64,000 bases of DNA from Hyphomicrobiales bacterium (GTDB taxonomy: Bacteria > Pseudomonadota > Alphaproteobacteria > Rhizobiales > Beijerinckiaceae). Position 1 is the stretch's first letter, and the number at the start of each line of letters is the position of its first letter. This document shows, in pieces, positions 1 through 9,477 of this stretch. Below the pieces are notes generated by a model. It searched no databases, had not been told where the DNA came from, and saw nothing but the letters and a program-made list of their open reading frames with translations. Made by a program: the position numbers and the translations under genes. The stretch covers positions 62,001 to 126,000 of the forward strand of contig JADJVD010000007.1 in NCBI GenBank assembly GCA_016716745.1, in the 5' to 3' direction.

Positions 1-90
1 ATCTACGATTACGACGCCGACCCGGCGCTCCAAACCGATCAGTATTACGCGCGCTCGATCTGGCAGATCAGATCGGTGAAGGTGGAGTGA
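1..90 (+). CDS. C-terminal end of an unidentified protein (5' end outside the window)
   Basis: Frame 1 is open from the first base and ends at TGA 88-90, giving 29 residues that finish in RSIWQIRSVKVE. The GGDEF/EAL gene begins only 4 bases later, and a GGTGGAG stretch inside the end of this frame can serve as its ribosome site, so the two are probably co-transcribed. The visible tail has no motif that identifies the family. Confidence 0.55.
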   Translation: MYDYDADPALQTDQYYARSIWQIRSVKVE

Positions 91-94
91 GCCG

Positions 95-2092
95 ATGGCC
101 GCCGCCGTGGCGCTGGACAATCCGAAGCGACGAACGATGGCCGCACGCGCCGCCCGCATGCCGTGGCTGCTGCCGATCATCCTGCTTGTCTGCGCCATCG
201 GTCTGGCCGCCATCGCCAAGCTGCAGCGCGACATCGACACGATCAACGCCCGGTCAAGCCGCTTCGAGATCGTCGCCGCCACCCCGCGCGCGCTGTTCGA
301 GGCGGACGAGACGCGGCTTGCCGCGCACGCCTATTTCGAAAAGCCCGGCGAGGAGGCGGCCGCGCGCCTGAAACAGGCGTTTGAAATCCTCTACGGCCGC
401 ATGAACGATCTGCGCGCAGGCGCGCATCGCGAGTTGCACGCCGCGTCGGAAGTCGCCCGCTCGACGCACGAGCGCGCGATGGACACGGTCGAGACCCTCG
501 ATTCGGAAATCCAGTCTCTCGGATTGTTCTCGCGCCACGAGCGCTTCGACGCGCTGTTCGTCGACCTCGTGCACAATCTCCAGAGCTTCGCGGCGGAGGG
601 ACTGCGCTTCCACGCCGCCCGCTCGCGCGCCGACTACGAGCGCGTGCAGAAGCTCGGCTGGTGGCAGGTCGTGCTGACCGCCGCGCTGCTGGTCTCGATC
701 TCGTCGAGCTTGCTGCTGGCGCTCGCCCAGACGCGCCGCCTGCGCGCCGCCCACGCCGCCGCGCACGGGCTTTCTCAGAAATACGCCTATCTCGCCAATC
801 ACGACCCGATGACGGGCCTCGCCAACCGTCGCCACGGGCTCGACCTCGTCGAGCGGCTGATCGCCCGAGCCGAGGCTGAGGACGCCGAGATCGGCGTCGT
901 CTGTCTCGACGTCGATCGCTTCAAGCAGGTCAACGACACGCTCGGCCACGCCGCCGGCGACGCGCTGATCGTCGCCTTCGCCGAGCGCCTGCGCGCCATG
1001 TCCGAGAGCTGGACCGACGCGGCGCTGATGCGGCTCGGCGGCGACGAATTCGTCCTGTCGATGATCGTCCGCGCCGACGGGCCGCAGCTCATCGACTATG
1101 CGCGCGAAGTTTCGGAACGATTGGCCGACGCCTACGAGATCGAGGGCCATGTCGTCTCCATCGGCGCGAGCGTCGGAGCGACGAGCCGCAAGGCCGCCGG
1201 CTGCCGCTGGATGCGCATGCTGGCGCAGGCCGACATCGCGTTGCGTCACGCCAAGGAGCGCGGCCGCGGCCAGATCGCCCTCTACGAAAAGGGCATGTTC
1301 GAGACCGAACGGCGGCGCCACCGCATGGAGCAGGATCTTCGCTTCGCGATGGAGCGCGGCGAGATCGAGCTGCACTATCAGCCCATCGTCGCCCTTGGCG
1401 GCGGCCTGAAGCGCGTCGAGGCGCTGCTGCGCTGGCGCCATCCCGACTACGGCATGATCAGCCCGACCGACTTCCTTCCGGTCGCCGAGGACGCCGGCCT
1501 CATTCTCGAAATGGGCGAGTGGGCGCTGCGCGCGGCCTGCCGCGACGCGATGCGGCTGCCCGCCCATATCGGCCTCAGCGTGAACCTGTCGGCCGCGCAA
1601 CTGATCCGCGTCGACATGGCCGAGCGCGTGCGCGACGCGCTGGCCCAGTCCGGCCTGCCGGCCCGCCGCCTCGAGGTCGAGATCACCGAAATCGCGATGA
1701 TGCGCAACGAGGCGCGCGTCGCCCGCTTCATCGCCGAGGCGACGGCCTCCGGCGTCAGCGTCGCGCTCGACGATTTCGGCGCCGGCTACTCCTCGATCGG
1801 CTATCTGCGCCGCTTCCCCTGTTCGCGCCTGAAGATCGACCCGTCCTTCATTCAGGACGTCGAGCGGGACCCGGAGGCGCGCGCCGTCGTGCGCGCGGTC
1901 GTCTCGCTCGCCCACGCGCTCGACATGAGCGTGACGGCGGAGGGGGTGGAGACCCAGGGTCAGGCCCTGCTGCTCGCCGCCGAGGGCTGCGAGGACGCGC
2001 AGGGCTTCTTCTTCGCCCGCCCGATGCCGCTCTCCGCCCTGATCGACTGGGCGACCCGCGCCGAGGGGCAGGGGCTGAAACAGGCGGGCTGA
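95..2092 (+). CDS. Membrane-bound GGDEF/EAL c-di-GMP signalling protein
   Basis: Predicted bifunctional cyclic-di-GMP enzyme of 665 residues. Membrane segments at about 22-42 and 189-212 bracket a periplasmic domain of about 145 residues, probably the sensor. The GGDEF domain keeps the intact GGDEF signature (residues 314-318) with RLG before it; SWTD stands where the product-inhibition RxxD would be, so that site appears absent. The EAL domain keeps EALLRW (EAL at 442-444), DDFGAGYSS, LKIDPSF and a TAEGVET end, with EITEI in place of the usual ELTES. All major catalytic positions look present, so both activities are possible; which dominates cannot be told from sequence. ATG 95 follows a purine-rich site; ATG 137 is an alternative. 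Confidence 0.9.
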   Translation: MAAAVALDNPKRRTMAARAARMPWLLPIILLVCAIGLAAIAKLQRDIDTINARSSRFEIVAATPRALFEADETRLAAHAYFEKPGEEAAARLKQAFEILYGRMNDLRAGAHRELHAASEVARSTHERAMDTVETLDSEIQSLGLFSRHERFDALFVDLVHNLQSFAAEGLRFHAARSRADYERVQKLGWWQVVLTAALLVSISSSLLLALAQTRRLRAAHAAAHGLSQKYAYLANHDPMTGLANRRHGLDLVERLIARAEAEDAEIGVVCLDVDRFKQVNDTLGHAAGDALIVAFAERLRAMSESWTDAALMRLGGDEFVLSMIVRADGPQLIDYAREVSERLADAYEIEGHVVSIGASVGATSRKAAGCRWMRMLAQADIALRHAKERGRGQIALYEKGMFETERRRHRMEQDLRFAMERGEIELHYQPIVALGGGLKRVEALLRWRHPDYGMISPTDFLPVAEDAGLILEMGEWALRAACRDAMRLPAHIGLSVNLSAAQLIRVDMAERVRDALAQSGLPARRLEVEITEIAMMRNEARVARFIAEATASGVSVALDDFGAGYSSIGYLRRFPCSRLKIDPSFIQDVERDPEARAVVRAVVSLAHALDMSVTAEGVETQGQALLLAAEGCEDAQGFFFARPMPLSALIDWATRAEGQGLKQAG

Positions 2093-2211
2093 GCCGGGCA
2101 GGGCGCGAGCCCCTTCACCCCGGCGGCGTTTTCCCTTAGACGGGGCGCGACCCATTCCAGCCCCGAACGGCCCGCGCCAAGCCCAGCCAGGACCAACCAG
2201 CCAGGACCAAG

Positions 2212-4032
2212 ATGCATCGCTATCGCAGCCACACCTGCGGCGCGCTCCGCGCCGAGGACGCAGGAAAATCCGTCCGCCTCTCCGGCTGGTGCCACCGCAT
2301 CCGCGACCATGGCGGCGTGCTCTTCATCGACCTGCGCGACCATTACGGCCTGACCCAGTGCGTGGTCGATCCGGATTCGCCCGTCTTCAAGCTGGCCGAG
2401 ACGTTCCGCTCGGAATGGGTCGTGCGGCTCGACGGCAAGGCGCGCCTGCGCCCGGCCGGCACCGAGAACCACGAATTGCCGACCGGCCTCGTCGAGATCT
2501 ACGTCACCGACGCCGAAGTGCTCGGCCGCGCCGACGAACTGCCGCTGCCCGTGTTCGGCGAGCAGGACTATCCGGAGGAGACGCGGCTTCGCTACCGCTT
2601 CCTCGATCTGCGCCGCGAGCGCATCCACGCCAACATCATGCTGCGCGGCAAGGTGATCTCGTCGCTGCGCAACCGCATGCAGGGGCAGGGCTTCAACGAG
2701 TTCCAGACGCCGATCCTCACCGCCTCCTCGCCCGAGGGCGCGCGCGACTTCCTCGTGCCGAGCCGCATCCATCCCGGCAAGTTCTACGCGCTGCCGCAGG
2801 CGCCGCAGCAGTACAAGCAGCTGCTGATGATGGCGGGCTTCGACCGCTACTTCCAGATCGCGCCGTGCTTCCGCGACGAGGACCCGCGCGCCGACCGCCT
2901 GCCCGGCGAATTCTACCAGCTCGACGTCGAGATGAGCTTCGTCGAGCAGGAGGACGTGTTCGCCGCGATGGAGCCGGTCATCCGCGGCGTGTTCGAGGAG
3001 TTCGCCGACGGCCGCTCCGTGACGCCGAGCCCGTGGCCGCGCATTCCCTACGCCGAGGCGGCGCGCAAATACGGCTCCGACAAGCCGGACCTGCGCAACC
3101 CGATCGTCATGCAGAACGTCTCGGAGCATTTCCGCGGCTCGAACTTCAAGGTCTTCGCGCGCCTGCTCGAGGTCGAGAAGAACGAGGTCTGGGCGATCCC
3201 CGCGCCCGGCGGCGGCCAGCGCACCTTCGCCGACCGCATGAACGCCTGGGCGCAAAGCGAGGGCCAGCCGGGCCTCGGCTACATCCTGTTCTTCGACAGG
3301 GCGAGGGACGAGACGACCCAGCAGCAGACGCCGGGCGCGACGGGCGTCGGCGCGCGCGGCCCGCTCGCCAACAACATCGGCCCCGAGCGCGCCGAGGCGA
3401 TCCGCGCGCAGCTTGGCCTGACCGCCGGCGACAGCGCCTTCTTCGTCGCCGGCGACCCGGACAAGTTCGTCAAGTTCGCGGGCCTCGCCCGCACGAAGCT
3501 CGGGACCGAGCTGAAGCTGATCGACGAGACCCGCTTCGAATTCGCCTGGATCGTCGATTTCCCGATGTTCGAGTGGAACGAGGACGACAAGAAGGTCGAC
3601 TTCTCGCACAACCCCTTCTCGATGCCGCAGGGCGGTCTCGAGGCGCTGAACGGTCAGGATCCGCTGACGATCAAGGCCTTCCAGTACGACATCGCCTGCA
3701 ACGGCTACGAGCTCGCCTCCGGCGGCATCCGCAACCACAAGCCGGACGCGATGGTGAAGGCCTTCGAGATCGCCGGCTACGGCCGCGAGACCGTCGAGGA
3801 GCGCTTCGGCGGCATGTTCCGCGCCTTCCATTACGGCGCGCCGCCGCATGGCGGCATGGCGGCCGGCGTCGACCGCATCGTCATGCTGCTGGCCGGCGAA
3901 CAGAATCTGCGCGAGGTGGCGCTGTTCCCGATGAACCAGCGCGCCGAGGACATTCTGATGGGCGCGCCCTCGCCGGCGACGACGAAACAGTTGCGCGAGT
4001 TGCACCTGCGGCTGAACCTGCCGGAGAAGTGA
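2212..4032 (+). CDS. aspS: Aspartate--tRNA ligase
   Basis: Cytosolic class IIb aminoacyl-tRNA synthetase of 606 residues, charging tRNA-Asp (possibly also tRNA-Asn) with aspartate. The N-terminal OB-fold anticodon domain opens MHRYRSHTCGAL; class II motif 2 is seen as FRDEDPRADR and motif 3 as GMAAGVDRIVML. The bacterial-type insertion (GAD-like domain, about residues 285-420) is present, which explains the length against about 590 in E. coli. The 120-base gap before it contains a short direct repeat (CAGCCAGGACCAA, then CAGCCAGGACCAAG). It lies downstream of the GGDEF/EAL gene and is probably separately transcribed. Confidence 0.98.
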   Translation: MHRYRSHTCGALRAEDAGKSVRLSGWCHRIRDHGGVLFIDLRDHYGLTQCVVDPDSPVFKLAETFRSEWVVRLDGKARLRPAGTENHELPTGLVEIYVTDAEVLGRADELPLPVFGEQDYPEETRLRYRFLDLRRERIHANIMLRGKVISSLRNRMQGQGFNEFQTPILTASSPEGARDFLVPSRIHPGKFYALPQAPQQYKQLLMMAGFDRYFQIAPCFRDEDPRADRLPGEFYQLDVEMSFVEQEDVFAAMEPVIRGVFEEFADGRSVTPSPWPRIPYAEAARKYGSDKPDLRNPIVMQNVSEHFRGSNFKVFARLLEVEKNEVWAIPAPGGGQRTFADRMNAWAQSEGQPGLGYILFFDRARDETTQQQTPGATGVGARGPLANNIGPERAEAIRAQLGLTAGDSAFFVAGDPDKFVKFAGLARTKLGTELKLIDETRFEFAWIVDFPMFEWNEDDKKVDFSHNPFSMPQGGLEALNGQDPLTIKAFQYDIACNGYELASGGIRNHKPDAMVKAFEIAGYGRETVEERFGGMFRAFHYGAPPHGGMAAGVDRIVMLLAGEQNLREVALFPMNQRAEDILMGAPSPATTKQLRELHLRLNLPEK

Positions 4033-4058
4033 GGCAGGCGCGCGAGCGCAGCCCCTTT

Positions 4059-4099
4059 GTCATTCCCGGCCGAGCGCAGCGAGGGGAAGGGAATCCATC
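4059..4099 (+). repeat. REP-like palindromic repeat, copy 1
   Basis: A 41-base element beginning GTCATTCCCGGCCGAGCGCA and ending AGGGAATCCATC. ATTCCC near the left end is complementary to GGGAAT near the right end, so the transcript can fold into a hairpin. An identical copy lies at 4198-4238. It is in the 313-base aspS-maeB gap, where such intergenic repeats of Hyphomicrobiales typically sit. Confidence 0.75.
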
Positions 4100-4197
4100 C
4101 TCGCCGCCGTGCTTTTCGCCATGGCCCCCCTTCCCGGCGGCTGCGCCGCCGCCGGGGGTGACAGCGTCCGTCATTCCCGGCCCGGCGACGCCGCGCT

Positions 4198-4238
4198 GTC
4201 ATTCCCGGCCGAGCGCAGCGAGGGGAAGGGAATCCATC
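4198..4238 (+). repeat. REP-like palindromic repeat, copy 2
   Basis: Identical in all 41 bases and in orientation to the copy at 4059-4099. A third, partial start of the unit (GTCATTCCCGGCCCGG) is at about 4169-4184, just before it, which suggests repeated insertion or duplication at this site. No gene is seen in the rest of the 4033-4345 gap. Confidence 0.75.
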
Positions 4239-4345
4239 TCCCGCCACTATTCCTCAGGCGTCGTCGCGATGCGGCTTCCCGCGATTGATTTGCGCGGCCC
4301 GGCCTGCGACGCTCGCGGCAAACAGCTATCGCAGGGGGAAACGCC

Positions 4346-6652
4346 ATGGCCGCCAAGATGTCGGACGATCTGCGCTCGGGCGCGCTCGTCTATCACCGCC
4401 TGCCCAAGCCCGGAAAACTCGAGGTCGTCGCCACCAAGCCGCTCGCCAACCAGCGCGATCTGGCGCTCGCCTATTCGCCGGGCGTGGCGGTCGCCTGCGA
4501 GGCCATCGCCGAGAATCCGGCCGAGGCGGCCGAGCTGACCGCGCGCCAGAATCTCGTCGCTGTGATCTCCAACGGCACGGCCGTGCTCGGCCTCGGCAAC
4601 ATCGGCCCGCTCGCCTCCAAGCCCGTGATGGAGGGCAAGGCGGTTCTGTTCAAGAAATTCGCCGGCATCGACGTGTTCGACATCGAGGTCGCCGAGAACG
4701 ACGTCGACAGGCTGGTCGACGTTGTGGCGGCGCTCGAACCCACTTTCGGCGGCATCAACCTCGAGGACATCAAGGCGCCCGAGTGCTTCGAGGTCGAGCG
4801 CAAGCTGAAGGAGCGGATGGGCATTCCGGTCTTTCACGACGATCAGCACGGCACCGCGATCATCGTCGGCGCGGCGGTGCTGAACGGGCTCGAACTCGGC
4901 GGCAAGGACATCGGCGCGGTGAAGGTCGTCGCCTCCGGCGCCGGCGCCGCGGCGCTCGCCTGCCTCAACCTGCTCGTCTCGCTCGGCGTCAAGCGCGAGA
5001 ACGTCTGGGTGACCGATCTCGAAGGCGTCGTCTACGAAGGCCGCGAGAAGTTGATGGACCGCTGGAAGTCCGTCTACGCGCAGAAGACCGACAAGCGCAC
5101 GCTGGCCGAGGTGATCGAGGGCGCCGACGTCTTCCTCGGCCTGTCCGCCGCCGGCGTGCTGAAGCCGGAGATGGTGGCGAAGATGGGCGCGCGCCCGCTG
5201 ATCCTCGCGCTCGCCAATCCGAACCCGGAGATCATGCCGGAAGAGGCGATGAAGGCTCGCCCCGACGCGATGCTGTGCACGGGCCGCTCCGACTATCCGA
5301 ACCAGGTCAACAACGTCCTGTGCTTCCCCTACATCTTCCGCGGCGCGCTCGACGTCGCGGCGCGCGAGATCAACGAACCGATGAAGCACGCGGCCGTGCG
5401 CGCCATCGCGCAGCTTTCGCGCGAGGCGCCTTCGGAGGTCGCGGCGCGCGCGCTCGGCGGCGAGGCGAAGACCTTCGGCCCGCAATCGCTCATTCCCTCG
5501 CCCTTCGATCCGCGCCTCATCCTGCGCATCGCGCCCGCCGTCGCCCGCGCCGCGATGGAGACGGGCGTCGCGCAAAAGCCCATCGACGATTTCACCGCTT
5601 ACGAGGAGCGCCTCTCGCGTTTCGTCTTCCGCTCCGGCTTCATCATGAAGCCGATCTTCAACGCCGCACATAAGGACCCCAAGCGCGTCATCTACGCCGA
5701 CGGCGAGGACGAGCGCGTGCTGCGCGCCGCGCAGGTGGCGATCGAGGAGGGAATCGCGATCCCGATCCTCATCGGCCGTCCGCAGGTGGTCGAGGCGCGG
5801 CTGCAACGCTTCGGCCTGTCGGTGCGGCCGGGGCGCGACTTCGAGCTCGTCAATCCGCAGGAGGACGCGCGCTTCCGCGACTACGTCAACGATTACGTCG
5901 ACGCGGCGGGCCGCAAGGGCATCACGCCGGAAGTGGCGCGCAATCTCGTGCGCACCAACCCGACCATCATCGCCGCCATCGCCGTGCGCCGCGGCGACGC
6001 CGACGCGATGCTGTGCGGACTCGAAGGCCGCTTCACCACGCGCCTGAAGCATCTGCGCGACATCATCGGCCTCGCGCCCGGCGTGCACGAGCCCTCGGCG
6101 ATGACGCTGATGATCACCGCCAAGGGCTCGTTCTTCCTCGCCGACACGCATGTGCGCCTCAACCCGAGCGCCGAAGAGATCGCCGAGATGTCGTTGATGT
6201 GCGCCAACCACGTGCGCCGCTTCGGCCTGCCGCCGAAGATCGCGCTGATCTCGCATTCCGATTTCGGCGCGTGGGACACGCCGTCGGCGCGCAAGATGCG
6301 CGAGGCGCTGGAGATCATCGAGGAGCGCGCGCCCGACATCGAGGTCGACGGCGAGATGCAGGCCGACACCGCGCTGTCGCAACTGCTGCGCGACAAGAAG
6401 CTGCCGTCCTCGCGCCTGAAGGGCGAGGCCAACGTGCTGGTGATGCCCAACCTCGACGCCGCCAACATCGCCTACCAGATGACGCGCATGCTGGCGGACG
6501 CGCTGCCCGTCGGGCCGATCCTGCTCGGCATCGCCAGACCCGCGCATATCCTCTCCACCTCGGTGACGGCGCGCGGCGTCGTCAACATGACGGCCATCGC
6601 GGTGGCCGAGGCGCAGGACCGCGCCGAGCGCGGGCCCTTCATGTGGGGTTGA
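4346..6652 (+). CDS. maeB: NADP-dependent malic enzyme with C-terminal phosphotransacetylase-like domain
   Basis: Cytosolic enzyme of 768 residues, oxidative decarboxylation of malate to pyruvate with NADP reduction. The N-terminal half (about 1-430) has the malic enzyme core: LAYSPGVAVACE, FHDDQHGTAI, and the nucleotide-binding GAGAAALA. The C-terminal part (about 440-768) is the phosphate acetyl/butyryl-transferase-like domain of MaeB proteins (VIYADGEDERVLRA onward), usually regulatory (acetyl-CoA sensing) and not catalytic. Length agrees with E. coli MaeB (759). ATG 4346 follows a CAGGGGGAAA ribosome site. It stands alone, after the REP-like repeats. Confidence 0.96.
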   Translation: MAAKMSDDLRSGALVYHRLPKPGKLEVVATKPLANQRDLALAYSPGVAVACEAIAENPAEAAELTARQNLVAVISNGTAVLGLGNIGPLASKPVMEGKAVLFKKFAGIDVFDIEVAENDVDRLVDVVAALEPTFGGINLEDIKAPECFEVERKLKERMGIPVFHDDQHGTAIIVGAAVLNGLELGGKDIGAVKVVASGAGAAALACLNLLVSLGVKRENVWVTDLEGVVYEGREKLMDRWKSVYAQKTDKRTLAEVIEGADVFLGLSAAGVLKPEMVAKMGARPLILALANPNPEIMPEEAMKARPDAMLCTGRSDYPNQVNNVLCFPYIFRGALDVAAREINEPMKHAAVRAIAQLSREAPSEVAARALGGEAKTFGPQSLIPSPFDPRLILRIAPAVARAAMETGVAQKPIDDFTAYEERLSRFVFRSGFIMKPIFNAAHKDPKRVIYADGEDERVLRAAQVAIEEGIAIPILIGRPQVVEARLQRFGLSVRPGRDFELVNPQEDARFRDYVNDYVDAAGRKGITPEVARNLVRTNPTIIAAIAVRRGDADAMLCGLEGRFTTRLKHLRDIIGLAPGVHEPSAMTLMITAKGSFFLADTHVRLNPSAEEIAEMSLMCANHVRRFGLPPKIALISHSDFGAWDTPSARKMREALEIIEERAPDIEVDGEMQADTALSQLLRDKKLPSSRLKGEANVLVMPNLDAANIAYQMTRMLADALPVGPILLGIARPAHILSTSVTARGVVNMTAIAVAEAQDRAERGPFMWG

Positions 6653-6742
6653 GAAGGCGAGGGACTCGCGCCAGCGCCCGTTAATACTTGCGCATTACAG
6701 TCGTCCGACCGCGCCGGTTGCGGCGCCGCCACGGACGGATAG

Positions 6743-7642
6743 ATGAACGCTGCGTTCCTCAAGCATATGGCGCTCGGCTTCCTCGTCGCCGCCGCTCTCG
6801 CCGGAGCGGCGACGATCGGCTTTCTGCTGATTCCCGGCGCGGCCATGTTCTTCATTGTGGCGCCGCTCCTGGGCGTCGCGGCGGTGGTCGGCCTGCTTCT
6901 GCTGTTCTGCCTCACAGGTCGCTTCGGCTACGCCGCGGGCGTCGCGCTGTTCGCGGCCGCGGTCCTTGTCAGCCCGTACGGGCGCCTGGTGACCGGGAGC
7001 GTCGCGTATGCGGCGCGCAGCCTCAAGACGTCGTCGGAATTCTCCGACATGGTCGCCGGCATCTGCGCGAAGGATGTCGCTGCGCCCAAGCGCACCGATC
7101 TGCCGCCGCTGACGCGCGTCGTCTTCGAGAATCTCGGCAACATCAGCTATGCCGGCTACGACGCCGCCGACACGGTGGCGCTGCTGACCGGGCGCGAGGT
7201 CGTCGAGATCCGGGAGTCTCTCCACGCGCCGTCCGTCATGTCGACGATCGCCCGGCCGCTCGGCGATTGCGGACCCTCCGAACGCGCGCGCATCGTCGAG
7301 CCGACGCGCATGGGGCAGGGGCCATTCCCCAAGCCGGTGAAGATCGATGTCTGCCTCGACCGCCGCAAGACGACGAAGCCGACCCTCGATGAGGCCGCCA
7401 TCGTCCTGCGACGCGGCAAGGACATCATGGGTTGCGACAGGATCGACGTCTTCCAGCGTGCGGGCGGGTCGGAGACGCTGCTCGGCGCCGTCGGCTACCA
7501 GCACGGTCGCGACGTCATGTCTCCCGATCTGCGCCGGCGCGGCGAAACACGGCGCGGCGACTGGTTCCTCGCCATGCTGCGCGCCGCGCTCGGTCAGGAG
7601 ATCGGCGAGGCCGCGCTGCTGACGCGCGTCGCGCGAGACTGA
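6743..7642 (+). CDS. Membrane-anchored protein of unknown function
   Basis: 299 residues. The first 95 are strongly hydrophobic, with about three predicted membrane segments (around 8-30, 33-57 and 62-82); the remaining about 200 residues are hydrophilic, with a moderate number of Cys (GICAKD, GDCGPS, DVCLDRR, GCDRID) that could form disulfides if exported. I recognise no domain. ATG 6743 follows GGACGGATAG, a weak ribosome site. It converges on tyrS, with both stop codons inside one hairpin. Confidence 0.8.
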   Translation: MNAAFLKHMALGFLVAAALAGAATIGFLLIPGAAMFFIVAPLLGVAAVVGLLLLFCLTGRFGYAAGVALFAAAVLVSPYGRLVTGSVAYAARSLKTSSEFSDMVAGICAKDVAAPKRTDLPPLTRVVFENLGNISYAGYDAADTVALLTGREVVEIRESLHAPSVMSTIARPLGDCGPSERARIVEPTRMGQGPFPKPVKIDVCLDRRKTTKPTLDEAAIVLRRGKDIMGCDRIDVFQRAGGSETLLGAVGYQHGRDVMSPDLRRRGETRRGDWFLAMLRAALGQEIGEAALLTRVARD

Positions 7643-7663
7643 AGCCGGTCACACCGGCTTCAG
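7639..7663. terminator. Bidirectional hairpin between two convergent genes
   Basis: Perfect 11-base inverted repeat: CTGAAGCCGGT (7639-7649), 3-base loop, ACCGGCTTCAG (7653-7663). It contains the stop codon of the 299-residue gene and the stop of tyrS, so it could end transcription from both sides. There is no clear T-run, so intrinsic termination strength is uncertain. Confidence 0.6.
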
Positions 7664-8903
7664 CAGGACGTGCTTCTTCTTGCCGAAGGAGAGCTTGGCG
7701 ACGCCGTCGACGAGATCGGCCCGGCTCAGCGTCGCGCGTTCGTCGCTGACCTGCGCGTCGTTGAGGCGCAGGCCGCCCGCCTTCACCTGACGGCGCGCCT
7801 CCCCGGTCGAGGGAACGAGGCCCGCGCGCACGAAGGCGGTCAGCGCGCCCATGCCCTCGAACTCGGAGGCCGCGATCTCGACGGTCGGCAGCGAGGCGGC
7901 GAGCGCGCCTTCCTCAAAGGTCTTGCGCGCCGTCTCGGCGGCCGCCTCGGCCGCCTCGCGGCCGTGCAGCAGCGTCGTCGCCGCGCTCGCCAGCGCCTTC
8001 TTGGCCTCGTTGATCTCGGCCCCGCCCAACGCCTCCAGCCGGCGGATTTCGTCCATCGGCAGGATGGTGAAGAGTTTAAGGAACTTGCCGACGTCGGCGT
8101 CCTCGGTGTTGCGCCAGTACTGCCAGAAATCGTAGGGGCTGAAGCGGTCGGCGTTCAGCCACACCGCGCCCTGCGCGGTCTTGCCCATCTTGGCGCCGGA
8201 GGCGGTGGTCAGCAGCGGCGTCGTCAGCGCATAGAGCTGATGCGAGCCCCATGCGGCGGCCGAGGTCGACGCCGTTGACGATGTTGCCCCACTGGTCGGA
8301 GCCGCCCATCTGCAGATTGCAGCCGGTGCGCCGCGCCAGCTCTACGAAGTCGTAGGACTGCGCCACCATGTAGTTGAACTCGATGAAGCTCATCTCCTGC
8401 TCGCGCTCGAGCCTGAGCCGCACCGAGTCCATCGTCAGCATGCGGTTGACCGAGAAATGGCGCCCCACCTCGCGCAGCATCTCGATCCATTTGAGCTGCG
8501 TCAGCCATTCCGCGTTGTCGATCATGATCGCGTCGGTCTTGCCCTCGCCGAAGCGCAGCACCTTGGCGAACACGCCCTTGATCGAATCCTTGTTCGCCTC
8601 GATCTCGGCGACCGTGCGGATTGCCCGCGTCTCATCCTTGCCGGAGGGGTCGCCCACCATCGTCGTGCCGCCGCCCATCAGCGTGATCGGCTTGTTGCCC
8701 GACTGCTGGAGCCAGTGCAGCATCATCATCGTCAGGAAATTGCCGATGTGCAGCGAGGGCGCGGTGCAGTCGTAGCCGACATAGCCGACCGCCTCGCCCC
8801 TGGCGGCGAGCGCGTCGAGCCCGGCGAGGTCGGACCCCTGATGGATGAAGCCGCGCTCGGACAGGATGCGCAGGAAATCGGACTTGAAGGACGGCTGGCT
8901 CAT
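7649..8903 (-). pseudogene. tyrS: Tyrosine--tRNA ligase, frame broken by one extra base
   Basis: Class I synthetase. The start ATG at 8903 opens MSQPSFKSDF; the N-terminal frame carries the HIGH-like PSLHIGNF and runs through GGSDQWGNIVNGVDLGRRMG, then goes out of frame. The remainder, with the KMSKS-like KMGKT, AVWLNADRFSPYDFWQYWRN and the C-terminal S4-type RNA-binding region (GEARRQVKAGGLRLND), is open in another frame down to 7649. The shift is at CCCC 8247-8250: read with three C, the join becomes RRMGSHQLYALTTPLL, the normal family sequence. The enzyme is normally essential, so this is either a sequencing error, or a second tyrosyl synthetase exists elsewhere. No premature stop or other lesion is seen, which favours a recent or artefactual event. 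Confidence 0.9.
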
Positions 8904-9141
8904 CGTTCGGCCTTGGCGGTTCGGGGCGGGCGAGGTTTAGGCGCCGCGGCGGGCGCTGGCAACCGCCGTCCACAGCGCAAGCGCGGGAGACGCCGGCGCC
9001 GTCGCCTTCCACTGCGCGGAGAGCGTGACATTGGCGCGCAAATCTGCGAACGCTGTCCCGAAATCAGCACAATGGCGCCGGCCCAACGGCGCGCCCGGGG
9101 ACGCCGGGCGTCGCAGGCGGGCGCCGAGCACGGGGGATGTC

Positions 9142-9477
9142 ATGCGTAACGGACAATCGTCGCAGGTCAAGGAAGCAGCCCAGCCGGTCGCCCAGCCCAC
9201 CGCCGACACGATCGAGCAGGTCCGCGAGCTGCTGTTCGGCCACGAGAAGCGCCGCACCGAGCAGACCTTCGCCTCGCTTCAGGCGGAGATGCACAAGTCC
9301 TTCTCCGATATGCGCTCGGAGATGCAGCATCAGGTCGACGCGCTGACCAATCGCCTGCTCGATCTCGAGCGCGCGACCGAGAAGCGCCGCCTCGAATCCC
9401 TGACGGACATCGGCCTCGCTTTGTCCGATCTCGGCGCCAGGGTCCAGAACATGGGCGCCGAGAAGCCGAGGAAATGA
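9142..9477 (+). CDS. Small coiled-coil protein, first gene of the GTPase/OmpA operon
   Basis: 111 residues, hydrophilic, no signal peptide or membrane segment. After a Gln/Ala-rich start it carries EQVRELLFGHEKRRTEQ (about residues 25-41), followed by a long charged helix (about 40-100) with coiled-coil character. The same LRxLLFGxExRR pattern occurs at the N-terminus of the next protein. ATG 9142 was chosen because CGGGGGA at 9131-9137 is a good ribosome site. The stop overlaps the next start by 4 bases (ATGA), indicating translational coupling. Function unknown; presumably an adaptor or partner of the membrane protein. Upstream 8904-9141 holds no gene and should carry the operon promoter, divergent from tyrS. 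Confidence 0.85.
   Translation: MRNGQSSQVKEAAQPVAQPTADTIEQVRELLFGHEKRRTEQTFASLQAEMHKSFSDMRSEMQHQVDALTNRLLDLERATEKRRLESLTDIGLALSDLGARVQNMGAEKPRK

Noticed and set aside
8240..8255. Programmed frameshift in tyrS
   Set aside because: No known family of tyrosyl synthetases uses one, and there is no typical slippery heptamer or clear downstream structure; an indel is simpler.
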